Source of the DNA: Xestospongia bergquistia | Taxonomy: Eukaryota; Porifera; Demospongiae; Haplosclerida; Petrosiidae | NCBI GenBank assembly: GCA_963965975.1 | Contig: OZ014418.1 | Location: 632,501-696,500, forward strand | Reading direction: 5' to 3' | DNA length: 64,000 nt | Part shown: positions 40,424 through 55,038 of the stretch, in pieces | Numbering within the stretch: the stretch's first letter is position 1 | How the letters are laid out: every line of letters starts with the position of its first letter | Notes under the pieces: model-generated | What the model was told of the DNA's origin: nothing | What the model saw: only the letters and a program-made list of their open reading frames with translations | The model's database searches: none | Made by a program: the position numbers and the translations under genes

Positions 40424-40529
40424 ACTTAATTACCTCATTGACCAGAGGGGATATCCCCTTATATTTAAAATTGAATTCATTCTTAATTTTTTTACTTCAA
40501 AAATCTGAACATCACATGATTTCCTTTAC

Positions 40530-40541
40530 TGCGCATGCTCA
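40530..40541 (+). promoter_or_regulatory. NRF1-like motif between MEMO1 and RAB1
   Basis: TGCGCATGCTCA in the 263-bp divergent region, identical to the site upstream of RPS27A. Inferred binding only. Confidence 0.45.
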
Positions 40542-40686
40542 GTACTAATTGGACCCCACCATTTTGTTTCCTGTGGGGTTGGTTGTAAGCCATTTTCACA
40601 GCGACCTTTTATTCGGCTCTTGGTGACTGGTCCTCATACAGAGCGGCCATAATACTCGGAGATTTGCGTGTAACTCAAAAGTCAAA

Positions 40687-42498
<1,812 letters not shown>

Positions 42499-42996
42499 AA
42501 GGTTCCTCATTAGTGTGAAAGTTTTTTTTCTTATCTGATTCTACTTACAATATGACTTCTTTAACTGTATGTTTGTCAAGAGCTTTAGATCTTATTTAAT
42601 TAATACTACATTTTATTAGGTTATAATACCTTGTCACTCATTATTTATATGTGTAATAATATGTATTAATTATAATGCTGTTGGTATTGCTACAGACAGA
42701 ACTTTAATTCATGTAGTACAACGCAAGAATGAGAGACCTTTGTTACATGTTGTATTAATAATATATACTGCCATTTTTTCCAACACTGTACTAATATTTT
42801 CTTAATAAGGGTTGTTGTTGTACACATTATGAGTTTTGGTAGTATAGTTTTGTTTACGTTTGTTTCTTTCTCGTGTTTTGGAATATATTATGACGCTGAG
42901 TGTGTGTGTGTGTGGGAATTATCAATAATATTTTTAACCCATTTCTGGGTCAAGTAATAAATAGGGGTTTACTCATTAGCTATCTATATGACCAAG
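42499..42996. other. Convergent intergenic RAB1/AK7
   Basis: AT-rich 3' flanks with a short (GT)n run near 42901-42916. No further gene seen. Confidence 0.7.
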
Positions 42997-45900
42997 TCAG
43001 TCAATTTGGGGATTGTGTTTAAAGAGAAACTCCGCCTACAAAGATGAGTGTTTAGTTTTAGTACATTTGTTATAACCTTACCAAGTAGTCCACAGGATCC
43101 TCAGGTCGTACTTTACATATCTCCACTAGTCCTTCCGTCAGTGTTGGCATTATGTGACGCATAAGATAGTTCCGTAAAGGAATGCTATGAGTCTCTAACA
43201 TTTCTTGTTCCTCACGTTGTACTTGAGCCAAACGTTCACTCTAAAATATTATAGTATAATATGTAGTGTATTAAGTCACTAACCCATTCAGCCTCTCTTT
43301 TAGACCTTAATTCTTTCTCTAATGCTTCTTGTCTTTCCATTTCTTTTCTTTGACTTTCTTCTCTATTTGTCTGCATATGATGTTAACTTAAAGCAAGGAA
43401 CTTGTAAAGGTCATTTACCTTCTCTTCTAATGCTTTTCTCTCCATCTCTCTTTTCTCTTCTTCTGTTGGACCTAATGTGTTTTAAAATAATACATTGATA
43501 TTATGACATTGTACTTACCATAGTTTCTTGGTTCCTTGATTATCTTCTTAATGTGTTCAACTGTTTTCTCCATATTTGGACTGGTATCCTCTGCTACATC
43601 TAGTGACATAGGAAATACGTTCTTGAGTCTTTCTCTCTCTCTCAGACAATACTTACTTATATTTTCTGGATGTATTTCTAATTCATCAAAATAATTTAAT
43701 ACAGTAACATCTTCTTCATTTTGTTCTCGAAATATTTTCAGTCGTCTTAAGATACCTTAAAACAAATTATGTCTCACCTAGACTAAGAGTCTTAAACCAT
43801 GTACCTTCTTCAGTATTGTGAGTACCAGCAACTTGATTTTGAGGCAAATTCATCACTCTCTGTTTTAGAAAGTCATTGTTTCCATTTAACGAAACAACCA
43901 ACTCTAAAAACAAAAGTCTAATGTAAAGAAATAATCATATTTTACACTGACCAGGCATTAGTAATTTGTTATAACTGTTTTGTTGACTATCATCATCGTC
44001 TGTATCTTGAGCTAAAATAGAGGTGATATTTACATGAACAATTTATTATGAAACTCACGAGCAAAAAGTTCTTTCGCTTCCTCTTCAGTTTTTGGAAATC
44101 CATCCAAAACAAACCCTTGGTTTTGACAAGGCATTGATTTTAATTTAGCTTTATAAAAATCAATAATATGCTGAGTGCTGTAGCGACCTAAAAAGGAGAT
44201 AGCCATTCACTCAGAAATCTGACACTATACCTTTGTTTTCTTCTTTGTCATCTTCCAAGACACTAAGATGATCCTTGGCTTCTTGTGCCTTATCATCATC
44301 GTCTTCATCTTCGTCATCAACATCTGCTCTATTTGCTCTACGTTTCAACTTCTCCACTGCCTCTTGAATGACATCAGCTATCTTGATATGATGCAGTTTG
44401 TAATATTGACAGAGTTGAGCAGCTACTGTTGATTTTCCAACGGCTGGAGGACCCAGTATGCATATTCTAATAGGCTAATGTGGGTGGGGCTGTAATGACT
44501 AGTAATGTGAAGATGATCTTACTAGTAAACCTCTAGTCTGTTTGTATTCAGCAATAATGTCATTGATATTTTCTACAAGTCCAGTCTAAAATGGATAGAT
44601 GAATTGATAGATGGATACATGGATCATGGATGGACAGATGGTTACTGCATAGATGGATTGATTGACAATATTTAATATTTACTTCAGATTTCCAGTCAAT
44701 TTTCATTATTTCTTTAATACAAGTAGCTTCCATTTGTATATTAACTAACAATTGATCATAATGACATTGCTATAATACCAAATAAGGTAATATATATCAC
44801 TGAATTATCAGATCTTACTGAAAGATCAGAAATAAACAACGCATCCTCTTTTGACATCCTTTTCACTTGACCTGTTCCGAGATTTTTACTAATACTCTAA
44901 ACAGAAAAGGTTACTTTTAAAATAAAGTTTGAATTTATTTCTACCTTCACTATCTCTTCTAGAGTGTTCTTAGACTCATCCACACAAACTATATACTTTA
45001 CCTTTGGCCTAATATCAGCTATATTGACAACAACACTACAGTATATAACATCAACTCAATAATAACAATGCATTACTGGCTAAACTCACCTGGCCAAGTC
45101 CCGTACATGTATCATGGGTACGGTATTCTGTCCATCTCCAAATACATAGAGGACACTGTCTTTACCTAACCAAGCACTCTATAGAGAGAACTATTAAGAC
45201 ACTTATAAATGATGTGGCTATGTTACCTTAAATAGAAAGTGGAATATGTCTTCACCACACCCATATTGAAGTCCACTGGCTATAACATAAGTTGAGAACT
45301 TAGACTTATCCTAGTATACAAAATGAAAGAGAAATATCTTTATCATGACTTACAGTCTTCCCTAATTTGATCACCAGCTTCTCTGCAGTTATATGCTCTT
45401 TAAAATTAGGGTGACATCGTCGTCGACGATAGTCTTCCTCTGTGAAGGGAACATCAGGTTCATCCTGTATAAATAATATAATGTTTAGCAAATATATTTA
45501 ATTAACAAGTACTGGATTAAAGGGTTTGGTTCTAGCCCATGTCAATATTGTTGATATACAGATGAAGACTTTTTGACTAGCAAAAGAGGAGAGTTGATCG
45601 TGGACTGCCTGTACTGCCCATGTCAGTTCCTCTACTAATTCTTCTGATCCACTGATATCGTAAATGATAACATCACATGATAGGAGAACTGACAGTAATT
45701 GGTCTCTATTAGCCGGCTATTGGACAAGTTATAAAAATAAATGCATAAATAAATTACAAATGATGAACTAATAGATAAATGGATGGATGAACAGACAAAT
45801 GGATGAATGGTTCACTTCTGACCGCTATTGTCTCCTTGATCCAAGTTGGCACCTCAGACCAATCATTTGCTAGTGTACCCACAACCTCATAGTTCCCTCC

Positions 45901-46104
45901 ATTGTTGCTTTCAGCTGCTTTACCCTCACCAACCTCACCCTCTCCTTCATCCTCTTCATCATCACCTCCTGTTGCTCCGACAACAGACTCACTCAACACC
46001 TGCAAACCACATGAATATCACAAGATCAAATTATCTAAATGACTTACTTTGCCAATAATTTTTCCTGTGTACTTGTCCACATGACTTACAAATACTTTGG
46101 CCAT
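42997..46104 (-). CDS. AK7: Adenylate kinase 7, ciliary
   Basis: Start [19 protein letters not shown]. An acidic stretch, [20 protein letters not shown] and [20 protein letters not shown] follow. The NAD-epimerase-like N-terminal half includes [50 protein letters not shown] and [14 protein letters not shown]. The kinase P-loop is [18 protein letters not shown], then [20 protein letters not shown] and [21 protein letters not shown] long Glu/Arg-rich coiled coil leads to a Dpy-30 motif: [20 protein letters not shown] then [21 protein letters not shown]. The last 13 residues lie in a separate exon (43035-42997) after a 50-nt intron. Reading through that donor gives a premature VRL stop. Axonemal adenylate kinase tied to motile cilia. 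Confidence 0.96.
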
Positions 46105-46124
46105 CTTATTTATCCAGAGGGCCA

Positions 46125-46137
46125 GTTGCTAGGATAC
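46125..46137 (-). promoter_or_regulatory. X-box-like site upstream of AK7
   Basis: GTTGCTAGGATAC, 20 bp before the AK7 start codon, resembles the RFX X-box variant GTTGCTAGGCAAC found at ciliary genes. Two of 13 positions differ. Binding inferred. Confidence 0.35.
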
Positions 46138-46298
46138 AAGATCACGTGATATTCCTATAGTCACATGATAATTATGTACTTTTGCAGAGTAGTCTGTTAA
46201 ATATTGTCAAGAATAACTTCCTGTAGTTGCAATTTTGTGATCTCTTTCCCTGTGTTGTTCGAGCACTCATCGAGTGCAGGCATTAAATAAAGTGAGTG

Positions 46299-47604
46299 AT
46301 GCATTTCGTCTTAAGTGAAGAATGCAAACCCAACGATCTTTCTCTAGTTATGGCTGCCCTGCAGACAATCAAGGAAGGTCATCTTTATAAGAGAGGCAAA
46401 ATCAATACAGACTGGAGACAGAGATTGTTTGTATTAAATGGCAAACAGCTCTCTTATTTCAAAGGAGGGGTAAGTACTATCAATATGGAATATAAGCTTG
46501 CCATACCATTCATGGCTATAACCAGAGTTTACTGCCTGTACCAGTGGAATATGTTACTGTACTACACCAGTCAGAATGTTAATTATCCACATTTAGTATA
46601 TTCAGGTGCTTGCTGACCTCTTAAACAAGCAATATTGAGATTATTAATTGGAAAACACTGTTATTCTTTCATTTCCTTGATCTTTATGCCAAATTAATCA
46701 GGAAATGATAAATCATTTAGTTGTGCTTGCCAACAGAATCCTCACTGATGACTAAGTGCTAAATTAATATTGATTATCTTGTTAATAGATGTTATTGATT
46801 GTATTTTTCTTTTTAGCGTCATGCTCCATCAGGTATAATAGAACTCAAGGAAGTCAGAGAAGTTAGTGATATTAATTCTGACGGCATTTTTTCAGTAAGT
46901 TGTGAATCGCTAACTATTCCTTTTTAAAAATTCAAAACATTTTATAATTGTCTCCACTATTTCAAAAGGGTAGCTCCTTTAATCTAAGAATCAAGAGACT
47001 TAATAGTCCCTCTTTTAATATTCATTTGTTTATTTCTAGTTTTGTAGTGAGTCAATAGATTAGTAAACTATTTGTACTATTTATAATAACTAAGTTGTGA
47101 TAGCATTCTTAGCAGTAATTTTATTGTTATTATATGACTATGAGTCTTAGTATAAAGAATCTAATATTGTCATTATGGACATATTATAAGGTGCTATAAG
47201 CTTAATACTGAAACTGTAGTGGTCTCTTGTTAATACACTTTATATAAAGTTTGTTATTTTCAGAATAGAAAAAAAAACTGAAATATGATAACTTAGTTGT
47301 TTGTGATAACATATAAAGTTGAATAAACTCTCTCTCTCTCTTTCTCTCTCAACACACCTTTTTTAGATATCAACACCATACAGAACATTTGAAATTAGAG
47401 GAGGTTAGTCACTTTGTATAATAGAAATTGATGTGGTCATTAAATGGAATAGTCCATTGATTATTATTTAATTAATTCCATTGATTATCATCTAATTATT
47501 CCATTGATTATCATCTAATTAATTCTCTTTGTTCTCAAGAATCAAGAGAAGAGTCACAAAGTTGGATTGACAAAATAAGAGAAACAAAGGCACTGTTAAA
47601 ATGA
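46299..47604 (+). CDS. Small stand-alone PH-domain protein
   Basis: Exon 1 may start at MHFVLSEECKPNDLSLV (46299) or at the inner MAALQTIKEG (46350). It carries EGHLYKRGKINTDWRQRLFV then LNGKQLSYFKGG, a PH-domain first half. Further exons give RHAPSGIIELKEVREVSDIN, ISTPYRTFEIRG and ESREESQSWIDKIRETKALL, ending in the C-terminal PH helix with its Trp. About 115 residues, essentially only a PH domain. KRGK...WRQR is the usual basic phosphoinositide-binding loop. Ortholog not recognised. Divergent from AK7, 194 bp between starts. Confidence 0.8.
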
Positions 47605-47914
47605 ATCCATCTCTCTCTTGATATTGTGCACTGTTAGTTCATCCTTTGTACCCAATTATTATTATATTAATATAATTGAATGTAGTGTTTTGTTTGTAAC
47701 TTTTCTTTCTTTTTTTTGACGCTAAATGTCTCCAATATAATTTAGTGCATCAGATCATATTACTATAATCGTGACTCATAGTTCTAAGTAGTTTCAAACC
47801 CAGTCCTTGAGTTCAAGATGTTGGACTTAGTCCTAGCTCTGTCCTTAACCACGCTATTTTACTCCACATTAAGTCCTAAATTAAGAAATGCTTTAATAAT
47901 TGTTACATTGATAA

Positions 47915-48928
47915 TTAGAGGAGAACCTCTCGTAACTTGTGGTGGTTATTGGTCACATGAATTTGAAATAAATCATTTAAGGCGGAGTCATCGAGAATTC
48001 CATTTGAAAGGATCTCCTGAGTGAGAGTAGAAAGGAACTCCAGATACTTCTGCTCATGACAACTAAATGTTTAAATCCACCATTTTATTTCTTTAACTAT
48101 TTTGAACAAACCTGTCTTCAAGTCTCTGCTTTGTTTGTGCATTTTCTTCAGCTAAGCACCTGCTAAAGTTATATAGCAAGGAGGCCTAACAAAGTTATAG
48201 TTACCTCCTTTGTTTAATGTGATAAATCTCACTGGCATTGTCCTCTCCTTCCATATAATCACACAGTGTCTCTTGAACATTTTGGGAGAGATTAGAAGGT
48301 GGCATTTTTACAGCATCTGCTCTACCAGCTGAGTTATTTAAAGAGGGATACAATGTGTGTAATGAATGTCTTGAATTGGTGTTGAAAGCTGGTTTCCATG
48401 GAGTTATTTTAACATCTTTCTTCTGTGTCTTTTGAAGTTGTTGCTTTTTCAATTGTGCTGTTCTACGACCTGTTTCTGAGTGATATAGGTCCTCTTTTGA
48501 AAGAAATGATGTTGCTTCCAAACTGTAATCCATGACCAGATCTAACTGAGTAGTAGCATCACAACTGTTGAAAGTGGAATTGTCTCTCTCTGCTTTCCTT
48601 GTAGAATGATTTGATGAACATTTTATGATCTTATGTTTCTGATCTGTTTCAATGAAAGAAGAATTTCATTTATTAATGCACAAAGAACTTACATTTTATA
48701 TGTTTCATCATGGCAGCTGGTGTAGAAGTGTCAGTTCTTCCTAAGAAGGAAAAACAGATTTCAGAATGATCTGATTGTCTTGTTGTGTAATTGTATACCT
48801 TTTACAGTATTTATTCTTCTATAGTGAGATTGTAAATGTCGTGAGATAATCCCATGTTCACCCATCCACACAGGATCACAGTTCAGCTTCGACATCAGCT
48901 CCACCCAAAATTGTGTCTGTGTAAGCAT
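47915..48928 (-). CDS. SPATA7: SPATA7-like protein
   Basis: Start MLTQTQFWVELMSKLNCDP (48928; MRVCARIIIFNP at 48964 is an upstream in-frame alternative). Then HLQSHYRRINTVKG, a Ser/Lys-rich middle exon (RRTAQLKKQQLQKTQKKDV, ITPWKPAFNTNSRHSLHTL), and a last exon HEQKYLEFLSTLTQEILSNG then ILDDSALNDLFQIHVTNNHH. The last exon resembles the conserved SPATA7 block (YLxFIxDVTxEILxLGLFSxRxLxxLFxxHI). The first resembles SPATA7's ...LVKNHMxxHYNKI. SPATA7 is a ciliary/centrosomal protein of the photoreceptor connecting cilium. Assignment rests on short matches, so it is moderate. About 250 residues. Confidence 0.55.
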
Positions 48929-48957
48929 TGGGTTAAAAATTATTATCCTCGCGCAGA

Positions 48958-48969
48958 CGCGCATGCTCA
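48958..48969 (+). promoter_or_regulatory. NRF1-like motif at the SPATA7-like start
   Basis: CGCGCATGCTCA. Shares GCGCATGCTCA with the RPS27A and MEMO1/RAB1 sites. It overlaps the alternative upstream start codon at 48964. Confidence 0.4.
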
Positions 48970-50177
48970 ATTAGTTTACCCGCGACAATCATGGCATTGA
49001 AATCCTGGAGTGCCTCTTGCAATGCACCTATACTATAGTTACAGGAAGACGTCTTTCTACAACCTCCTATCACAGTAAAACTTCTCATTGAGTGGACTAT
49101 TATTAGTAAACAAACACCTCAGTGTTGTTCATTTCTAAGTACACACTATGTAGTTGTCTCATGTATTGGGATATATGGCTATAGACAGGAAATGTTTCTA
49201 TCAGAAATTCATTAAATGGGTGTTGTGATTACAGATGACCATGAATAATAAGTACATGACACTACAATTAGCAAAGGCTGCAAGGTTGAAGCCACACCTA
49301 CAACCACAATCAATTACTATGATCCAACTAAATTTCTAACCAAGAAGCAGTACATTAACATTAAAAATACAGCTGTTTACAAGCTGTTTGATGATGCTCA
49401 CATATTTAAAGACAACATCAAATCGATAGGATTTGCTAGCAGCACTTCTAACTCTTTATAAATGAGCCAATGGAAATATACACATTATCAAATTATGTTT
49501 ATTATGGTGTCTCTGTCTCTGTAATTATTGTAACCTCCTGCTATTTTTAGTGCTTGTAAACAATTGATTTTTAGCCTATATGTAACCTTATATTAATATA
49601 CTAATACTTACCATGTTAGGAGACAAAAGAATAAAAACAATTTAAATACAAAGAAGTGTAGTTTTAACATAACACTCAAAGGGATGATTATTCAAACATA
49701 AGATAGTTATTGACATACAGCTTGTTAAATGAATAAATAAATGAATTATTGTTTTAATAGCTTATATAAGACATTTATTAAATGTAACATTATATAACAT
49801 TATTATTATTAATGACTATTAATAGTTATTAAGCAGAATGACATTGTCTCAGAGAGATGGGTGGAGCTTTCAAACTCTGGAACAATGCATAGAAGTTTCA
49901 ACTAGAATACTAGGTGAAAATTAAGTTCAATTTGTCACATTTTGTTCAAAAAGTCACTGAAAAAAAGAGAGGGAAAAGAAAGGTAATTATGATAATTCAT
50001 TGTTATTATCACTAGCTGTTTTTTATATATGTATGTGTAATTAAGTAGTTTTTTCACTTTCAGTGCTGTAGGTTTTTTGGTTAGCATGTAAAAATATCGT
50101 GTTTTATATTATTCATAGCTGTCAAAATAGGGTGGGGCAATTCAAATTTACGAGCCCCACCCTTCTTTGTGACCACA
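48965..50177. other. Gene-poor interval with one exon-like open frame
   Basis: Mostly AT-rich. At about 49261-49460 (+) an open frame without an ATG reads TISKGCKVEATPTTTINYYD then PTKFLTKKQYINIKNTAVYK and LFDDAHIFKDNIKSIGFASS, to a stop. It follows a plausible acceptor (TGTGATTACAG), but an in-frame stop lies just upstream. Family unknown; it may be a remnant exon. Nothing else supportable. Confidence 0.4.
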
Positions 50178-53100
50178 ATGGATGACTCACTCGAAAGCTA
50201 CAGGAAAGCCGTTATTGATACCTTTAATTCTCAATATGCCAACCTCAGTTCAGCTCTACAAGGATGTATGACAAAATTTACTGAGGAAGCATTTGCCGTT
50301 AAGCTGATATCTGAGTCTGTTATGAGAAGTGAGAATTTTGCTGACATAGCTAACGAATTTAAAACTGGATTGAAGTTGAGGAAGACAGTAGAGGAAATAC
50401 AGACACATTGTCATTGTCTTGTTAGAATTCTTGAGGATCTTGGTGGACCAGCAGCAATTGTTGGTAGTAATCTTGCTACAGAGCTGTCAACATTAACTGC
50501 ACAGTATCGTGGTATGTCACGTTAGAATGGAATAATTAAGTGTACCTTTAATTGGAGATTATGTTTAGGAATTAGGAACTTGTGCAAAAAATTTGAAAAT
50601 TCCATTGTTATGGAACTAAACAAGCTTTAGTTATAATGTCATAGTTAACACTAGTATTATTTAGTCTCATTCCCAGACTGTATACCCCCTTAGGGAGACT
50701 TGCTTCAAATTCTTGGTCCTAGTGTCATTAGCATGATGTGAGTGATCATATGACCTTGAGAAAAAATGTGTGATTAGTATATAACAGACTACCTTTTATC
50801 TGGTGCATATGGCAGTCTAGGGATGATATTATAAGTCAATTCTATTGTTATATTAACATTACTTTAATTAACACTGTATAAATTGATCTGTTAATTTTAA
50901 CAACCAACTAATAGTTTACATAAGTGGTTACTATGGAATCTATAATTAATATAAACTACTCATTTATTATATAATTTGTTGTTATGTTATTATAAAGTAA
51001 CTAGTTAAAGTAATAATATTAATTTTCATAATGTTCATGAACTTAACTTTCACATTTTAATTATCTATACTAATNNNNNNNNNNNNNNNNNNNNNNNNNN
51101 NNNNNNNNNNNNNNNNNNNNNNNNNNNNNNNNNNNNNNNNNNNNNNNNNNNNNNNNNNNNNNNNNNNNNNNNNNNNNNNNNNNNNNNNNNNNNNNNNNNN
51201 NNNNNNNNNNNNNNNNNNNNNNNNNNNNNNNNNNNNNNNNNNNNNNNNNNNNNNNNNNNNNNNNNNNNNNNNNNGAGAATCACACAAATAGTTAAATAAT
51301 CATCATATTATGAGATATTAATCAGTTCTAGTATCATTATAAATCATTTAAAGTACTGATATATTATCATGTTATACACTATATATTGTAATTAGGGTGT
51401 GTCTTAATGGTCATAGCTTTGCCTAGTGAGATATTGACCCCACCCATTATTATACAATGATACCTCTTGTATAACTAGTAAATATGCTAATTTAAATAAG
51501 AATTATATATTAAAGATTTCTTATATTGTCTTTAGTATAATATTATTGTAATGTCTCTTTAATTACATTAGATCTTTCCAGTCTATTCAGTCAGTATGGT
51601 CTATCATATGAAGAAGTAGATAAAGAGTGTGATGATGGAGTTTTCATTGAGGTCTCACAACATATGAATGATGACTATATAACAGCTGGTCATTGTCTTG
51701 GTTTATCAACTGAAAAAGTGTGTCACATTTCACAAAGTGATAAAAATGATGTACAAAAGAAGAATGAGTTGTTGTGGACATGGAAAAGGAAAAATGGGAG
51801 TGGAGCTACTTCCAAAGAATTGGTGAAAGCTTTCTTGAAAATGGAAGATCGATTCATAGCTGAATCTATATTAAGATATCTTTCTAAGAAATTTAAATCA
51901 GATTTAAGTCCAAGTGGTTGTATTCTTAATCCACAAAAGGCTAAAAAGAATTGGGAAGAATTAACACCAAGTGAAAAGGAAGCAGTGCGAAATAAGCTGA
52001 TGGATGAAAATCATGATGTACGTAAAGCATACACTGTTTTTGTTGCCCAACTAGTACATTCTTTTAAAGAGCGCAAAGTGGACCCAATGGATATTCAGTG
52101 GGTGGCAAATAGCTTTGGTCCTTTAGAAAGCAGGCAAAAAAACACCACCATCTTCAATTTTAGTAAAGATGACAGTATTGCTGCTGTTTTTTCAGAGTTA
52201 ACCAGGTATTGTACGTGGTTTAACTATGAGATGCTTCAAGTTATCCTTGATATTTTGGGCAACAATTGTGAGAAACAGTACTTAAAGTTATATGAAGAGG
52301 AGCATCTCATCCCATACTTAACTCGCTCCATTTTTGACATACCATGTACTCCATTACAAGACTCTCAACTTACTAGTGTTCTTCTTAAAGTGTCTGCAGA
52401 TCTTGTCATAACTGGAGGAGAAGTAAAAGCTATTCAACGTAACCTTGCCAAATTACTGGGTTTTCAAAGTAGTGCTATCTTACACTTCCATAATTACAAT
52501 GAAGGTTGTATTGAATTAGTATTTAGTCTTCCTACAGTAGTATTGGAGAATAGCTCTCCTAAATCCAAGCTGTTCACTTACATTGAATGGGACAAGTCAA
52601 GTCAATCTTACAAAGTTAATGTTGATCTAGTGACTGTATTGTAAGTATTATTTTAAATATATTCTCACTTTATGACCATATTTCAGAACATATTGTGAGA
52701 AACCAGAAGTATCTCTACTTGTTAAGTTGCTGCATGAAAAAGAGGATGCTCTTAATGAACTTTTAGAGAGAGAAAAGACAAAACAATGTTAGTTATTTTA
52801 TATGTATATATTCTGACTGATACTACATTGTGTTATCAATTACATACATAACTACTAGTTGGCCATCAAGTTATCATATTATATTCTAAACTCTGTATGA
52901 TTACTTTCACTGACAGCTAATAATAATAATCAGCACTCACTGTATTATATGTGTATATTTTATTAGTACTAGGATGCAGTTTGGACAGAGAAGGATCACA
53001 AGATCAATCATCAACTGACACTTTATCAGGTACATGTACATTAATGGAGATATAACTATGTACCTAATGTAAACAGAGAAGCTGAAACTATCAGAGAAAA

Positions 53101-54585
53101 TGAGTAAGGCAAAGACCTTAGAGATAGAGGAGTTAACCAGACATAAAGAAGGTGAGCTAAAATACTGATAGTAGTACATACCATATATGGTTATGTTCTA
53201 TAGCTACTGGTAAAGTGTTAGTAGAGAAACAAGAAAAGATTGAGGCATTACAAATGGAAATAAAATCACTAAATATAGAAGTAATGGAGAGAGAAGAAAG
53301 TGAAATCAGTCAGTTAATGGAGAAGATTAAAGGTAAGTAAAATAGAAAATGTTATTACGGAAGCTGAAGGCGGACATCCAATTCTACTTTGTAATATCAT
53401 ATTCTGCTTTGAAGTTTTTCGAAAATATTTAATTTTACTTTACAGTTTTATCCTAAAATTCCAATTCAAATTCTACTTTCTATCCTTCAATGGAATATTT
53501 AACAACTAAAATCCTATACCTCACCCTAACTGGAAACATATCCTTTCACTCCATTCTAAGATACGGCTCATAGTGCTTGCACTCTGCGCTTCAGTTCAGT
53601 GAGACTTCATTGAGCAATGGAAAATAGAATTGGAATTGGATATCTGCCTTCAGCTTACCTATGTTATGACACACAAAGCTATATATAATTGTTCTAAATA
53701 GAATTCATTTAGCATTTTAATTATCATTAATATAAATTATTGTAGATCCAAGAATTATTGACATAAAATTGAAGAAGACAATGTCATTAGAAGTTAGTCA
53801 GTTAAAATCTACACAGAAAGGTGAGAACTTAACAGATATTATTAACATTTCATGTTCCTTCCATTTATTGTCTTTTCTCATTATGTGCTCCTGTTATTAT
53901 ATATAATTATTATGTTTAAATCTAATATTAATATACATGTGCTGTACATGTGCTTTGTATTATATAGAATTACAGAAGGAGCTACAATCATTACAAGAGA
54001 TAATAACATCTCTTACTTTACAACTAAGAGAGAAAGAAGAAAGAAATGTTCATTTAACAGAGAACATAAAAGGTATATTAACAACATGTATAGTTCTTTA
54101 CTTTATCTATTGTAGATCTGAGGTCTAGGATATTAGAGGTGAGAGATCTCCTTAAAACTAGTCATCCACTTCTAAGTCAAAAACTTGAGGAACCACTTGC
54201 TAGCAAACAAGAAGGTATATGTACACCTGTTCTTTATATAACTTATCTACTCCTGTACATTCTTTATCACTTCATATTTCAGACATAGAAGCATATGAGT
54301 TGGTTGACAAGATGAAAACACTAGAGGACCTCACATCTACTGTCCAAGAAAGAGAAGGTATTATATAACTACTCAAAATGTACGACATCTTATATTGTGT
54401 ATTGTGTAGCTACTGACAGACAACAAGAGATTACAAAATTACAGGAGATGATTAGTTCACTAACTCTTCAATTGACAGAGAAAGATAAAATCATTACTCA
54501 GTTAACATCAAAAGATACAGATGAGGAGGAAAGCCAAGAGGAATCATCAGATGATGAAGAACTACCAAGTAAGCTGTTATTATAA
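50178..54585 (+). CDS. Gene B: Death-domain / coiled-coil protein, paralogue of gene A
   Basis: Start MDDSLESYRKAVIDTFNSQY. The first exon (to about 50511) is an all-helical domain resembling Death-fold/CARD segments (KLISESVMRSENFADIANEF). Across the 200-N gap an exon at about 51571-52642 follows. It encodes a Death domain (DDYITAGHCLGLSTEKVCHI, ELLWTWKRKNGSGATSKELV, RFIAESILRYLSKKF) and the same unrecognised module as in gene A (NPQKAKKNWEELTPSEKEAV ... TYIEWDKSSQSYKVNVDLV). Short exons with coiled coil follow (YCEKPEVSLLVKLLHEKEDA). From 52907 they are almost identical to gene A: for example QKELQSLQEIITSLTLQLRE and RQQEITKLQEMISSLTLQLT. The end has EESSDDEELPS. A GTAAGC donor in that last exon is in phase 1 and could splice to the LRR exon at 56263. 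Domain order differs from gene A: a helical domain precedes Death here, but two follow Death there. Confidence 0.72.
51075..51274. other. Assembly gap, exactly 200 N, inside gene B intron
   Basis: Separates the first exon of gene B from its Death-domain exon. Further exons could be hidden here. Confidence 0.97.
53359..53659. mobile_element. MITE-like element, same insertion as 7428-7722
   Basis: Ends AAGCTGAAGGCGGACATCCA and TGGATATCTGCCTTCAGCTT are inverted repeats. It sits in the same intron position as in gene A, so it was present before the duplication. Confidence 0.75.
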
Positions 54586-54685
54586 CTTTAGTAATATTTA
54601 AAACATGTCATTAAACTATACAATGTATATATGGTACAGTATGTAGTGGTTTGTAGCACACTCTTACAACATATGATAACTCATT

Positions 54686-54716
54686 AATTTCACATACAAC
54701 AACTGTATGTGAAATT
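54686..54716. repeat. Perfect 13-bp inverted repeat downstream of gene B
   Basis: Same hairpin as 8746-8776 (AATTTCACATACA / TGTATGTGAAATT). Confidence 0.75.
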
Positions 54717-54997
54717 TATTACATCAAGTCTATTTCATTAGTTGCTTTCATCACCACTACCTGTTGTCAATATTGAGTAAGAATGAATAATAGATTCATG
54801 ACTCAGTAACATAAAAATACAACTATCAAATATTTCTCACTAATCTATAATAGATCTCTATGATAATATCTGTCATAATAGTACTTACACATGTACCAAT
54901 TAATGTAGTCCAAGTTATTGTTTACTTCAAGATACTTTCACAGCTTGAGTATAATATACCTAGGATATTATACTTAGATTCCTGTACCTCATCTTTA

Positions 54998-54998
<1 letters not shown>

Positions 54999-55036
<38 letters not shown>
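54999..55036. repeat. (AT)n microsatellite
   Basis: About 19 AT units. Confidence 0.95.

Positions 55037-55038
<2 letters not shown>

Larger units (their letters stand above)
52907..54806 (+). repeat. Segmental duplication, copy 2 (gene B tail)
   Basis: Counterpart of 6978-8874. Exons, introns, the embedded MITE, the 3' hairpin and the 3' flank are all collinear. Similarity ends near GACTCAGT at about 54806. Confidence 0.93.
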
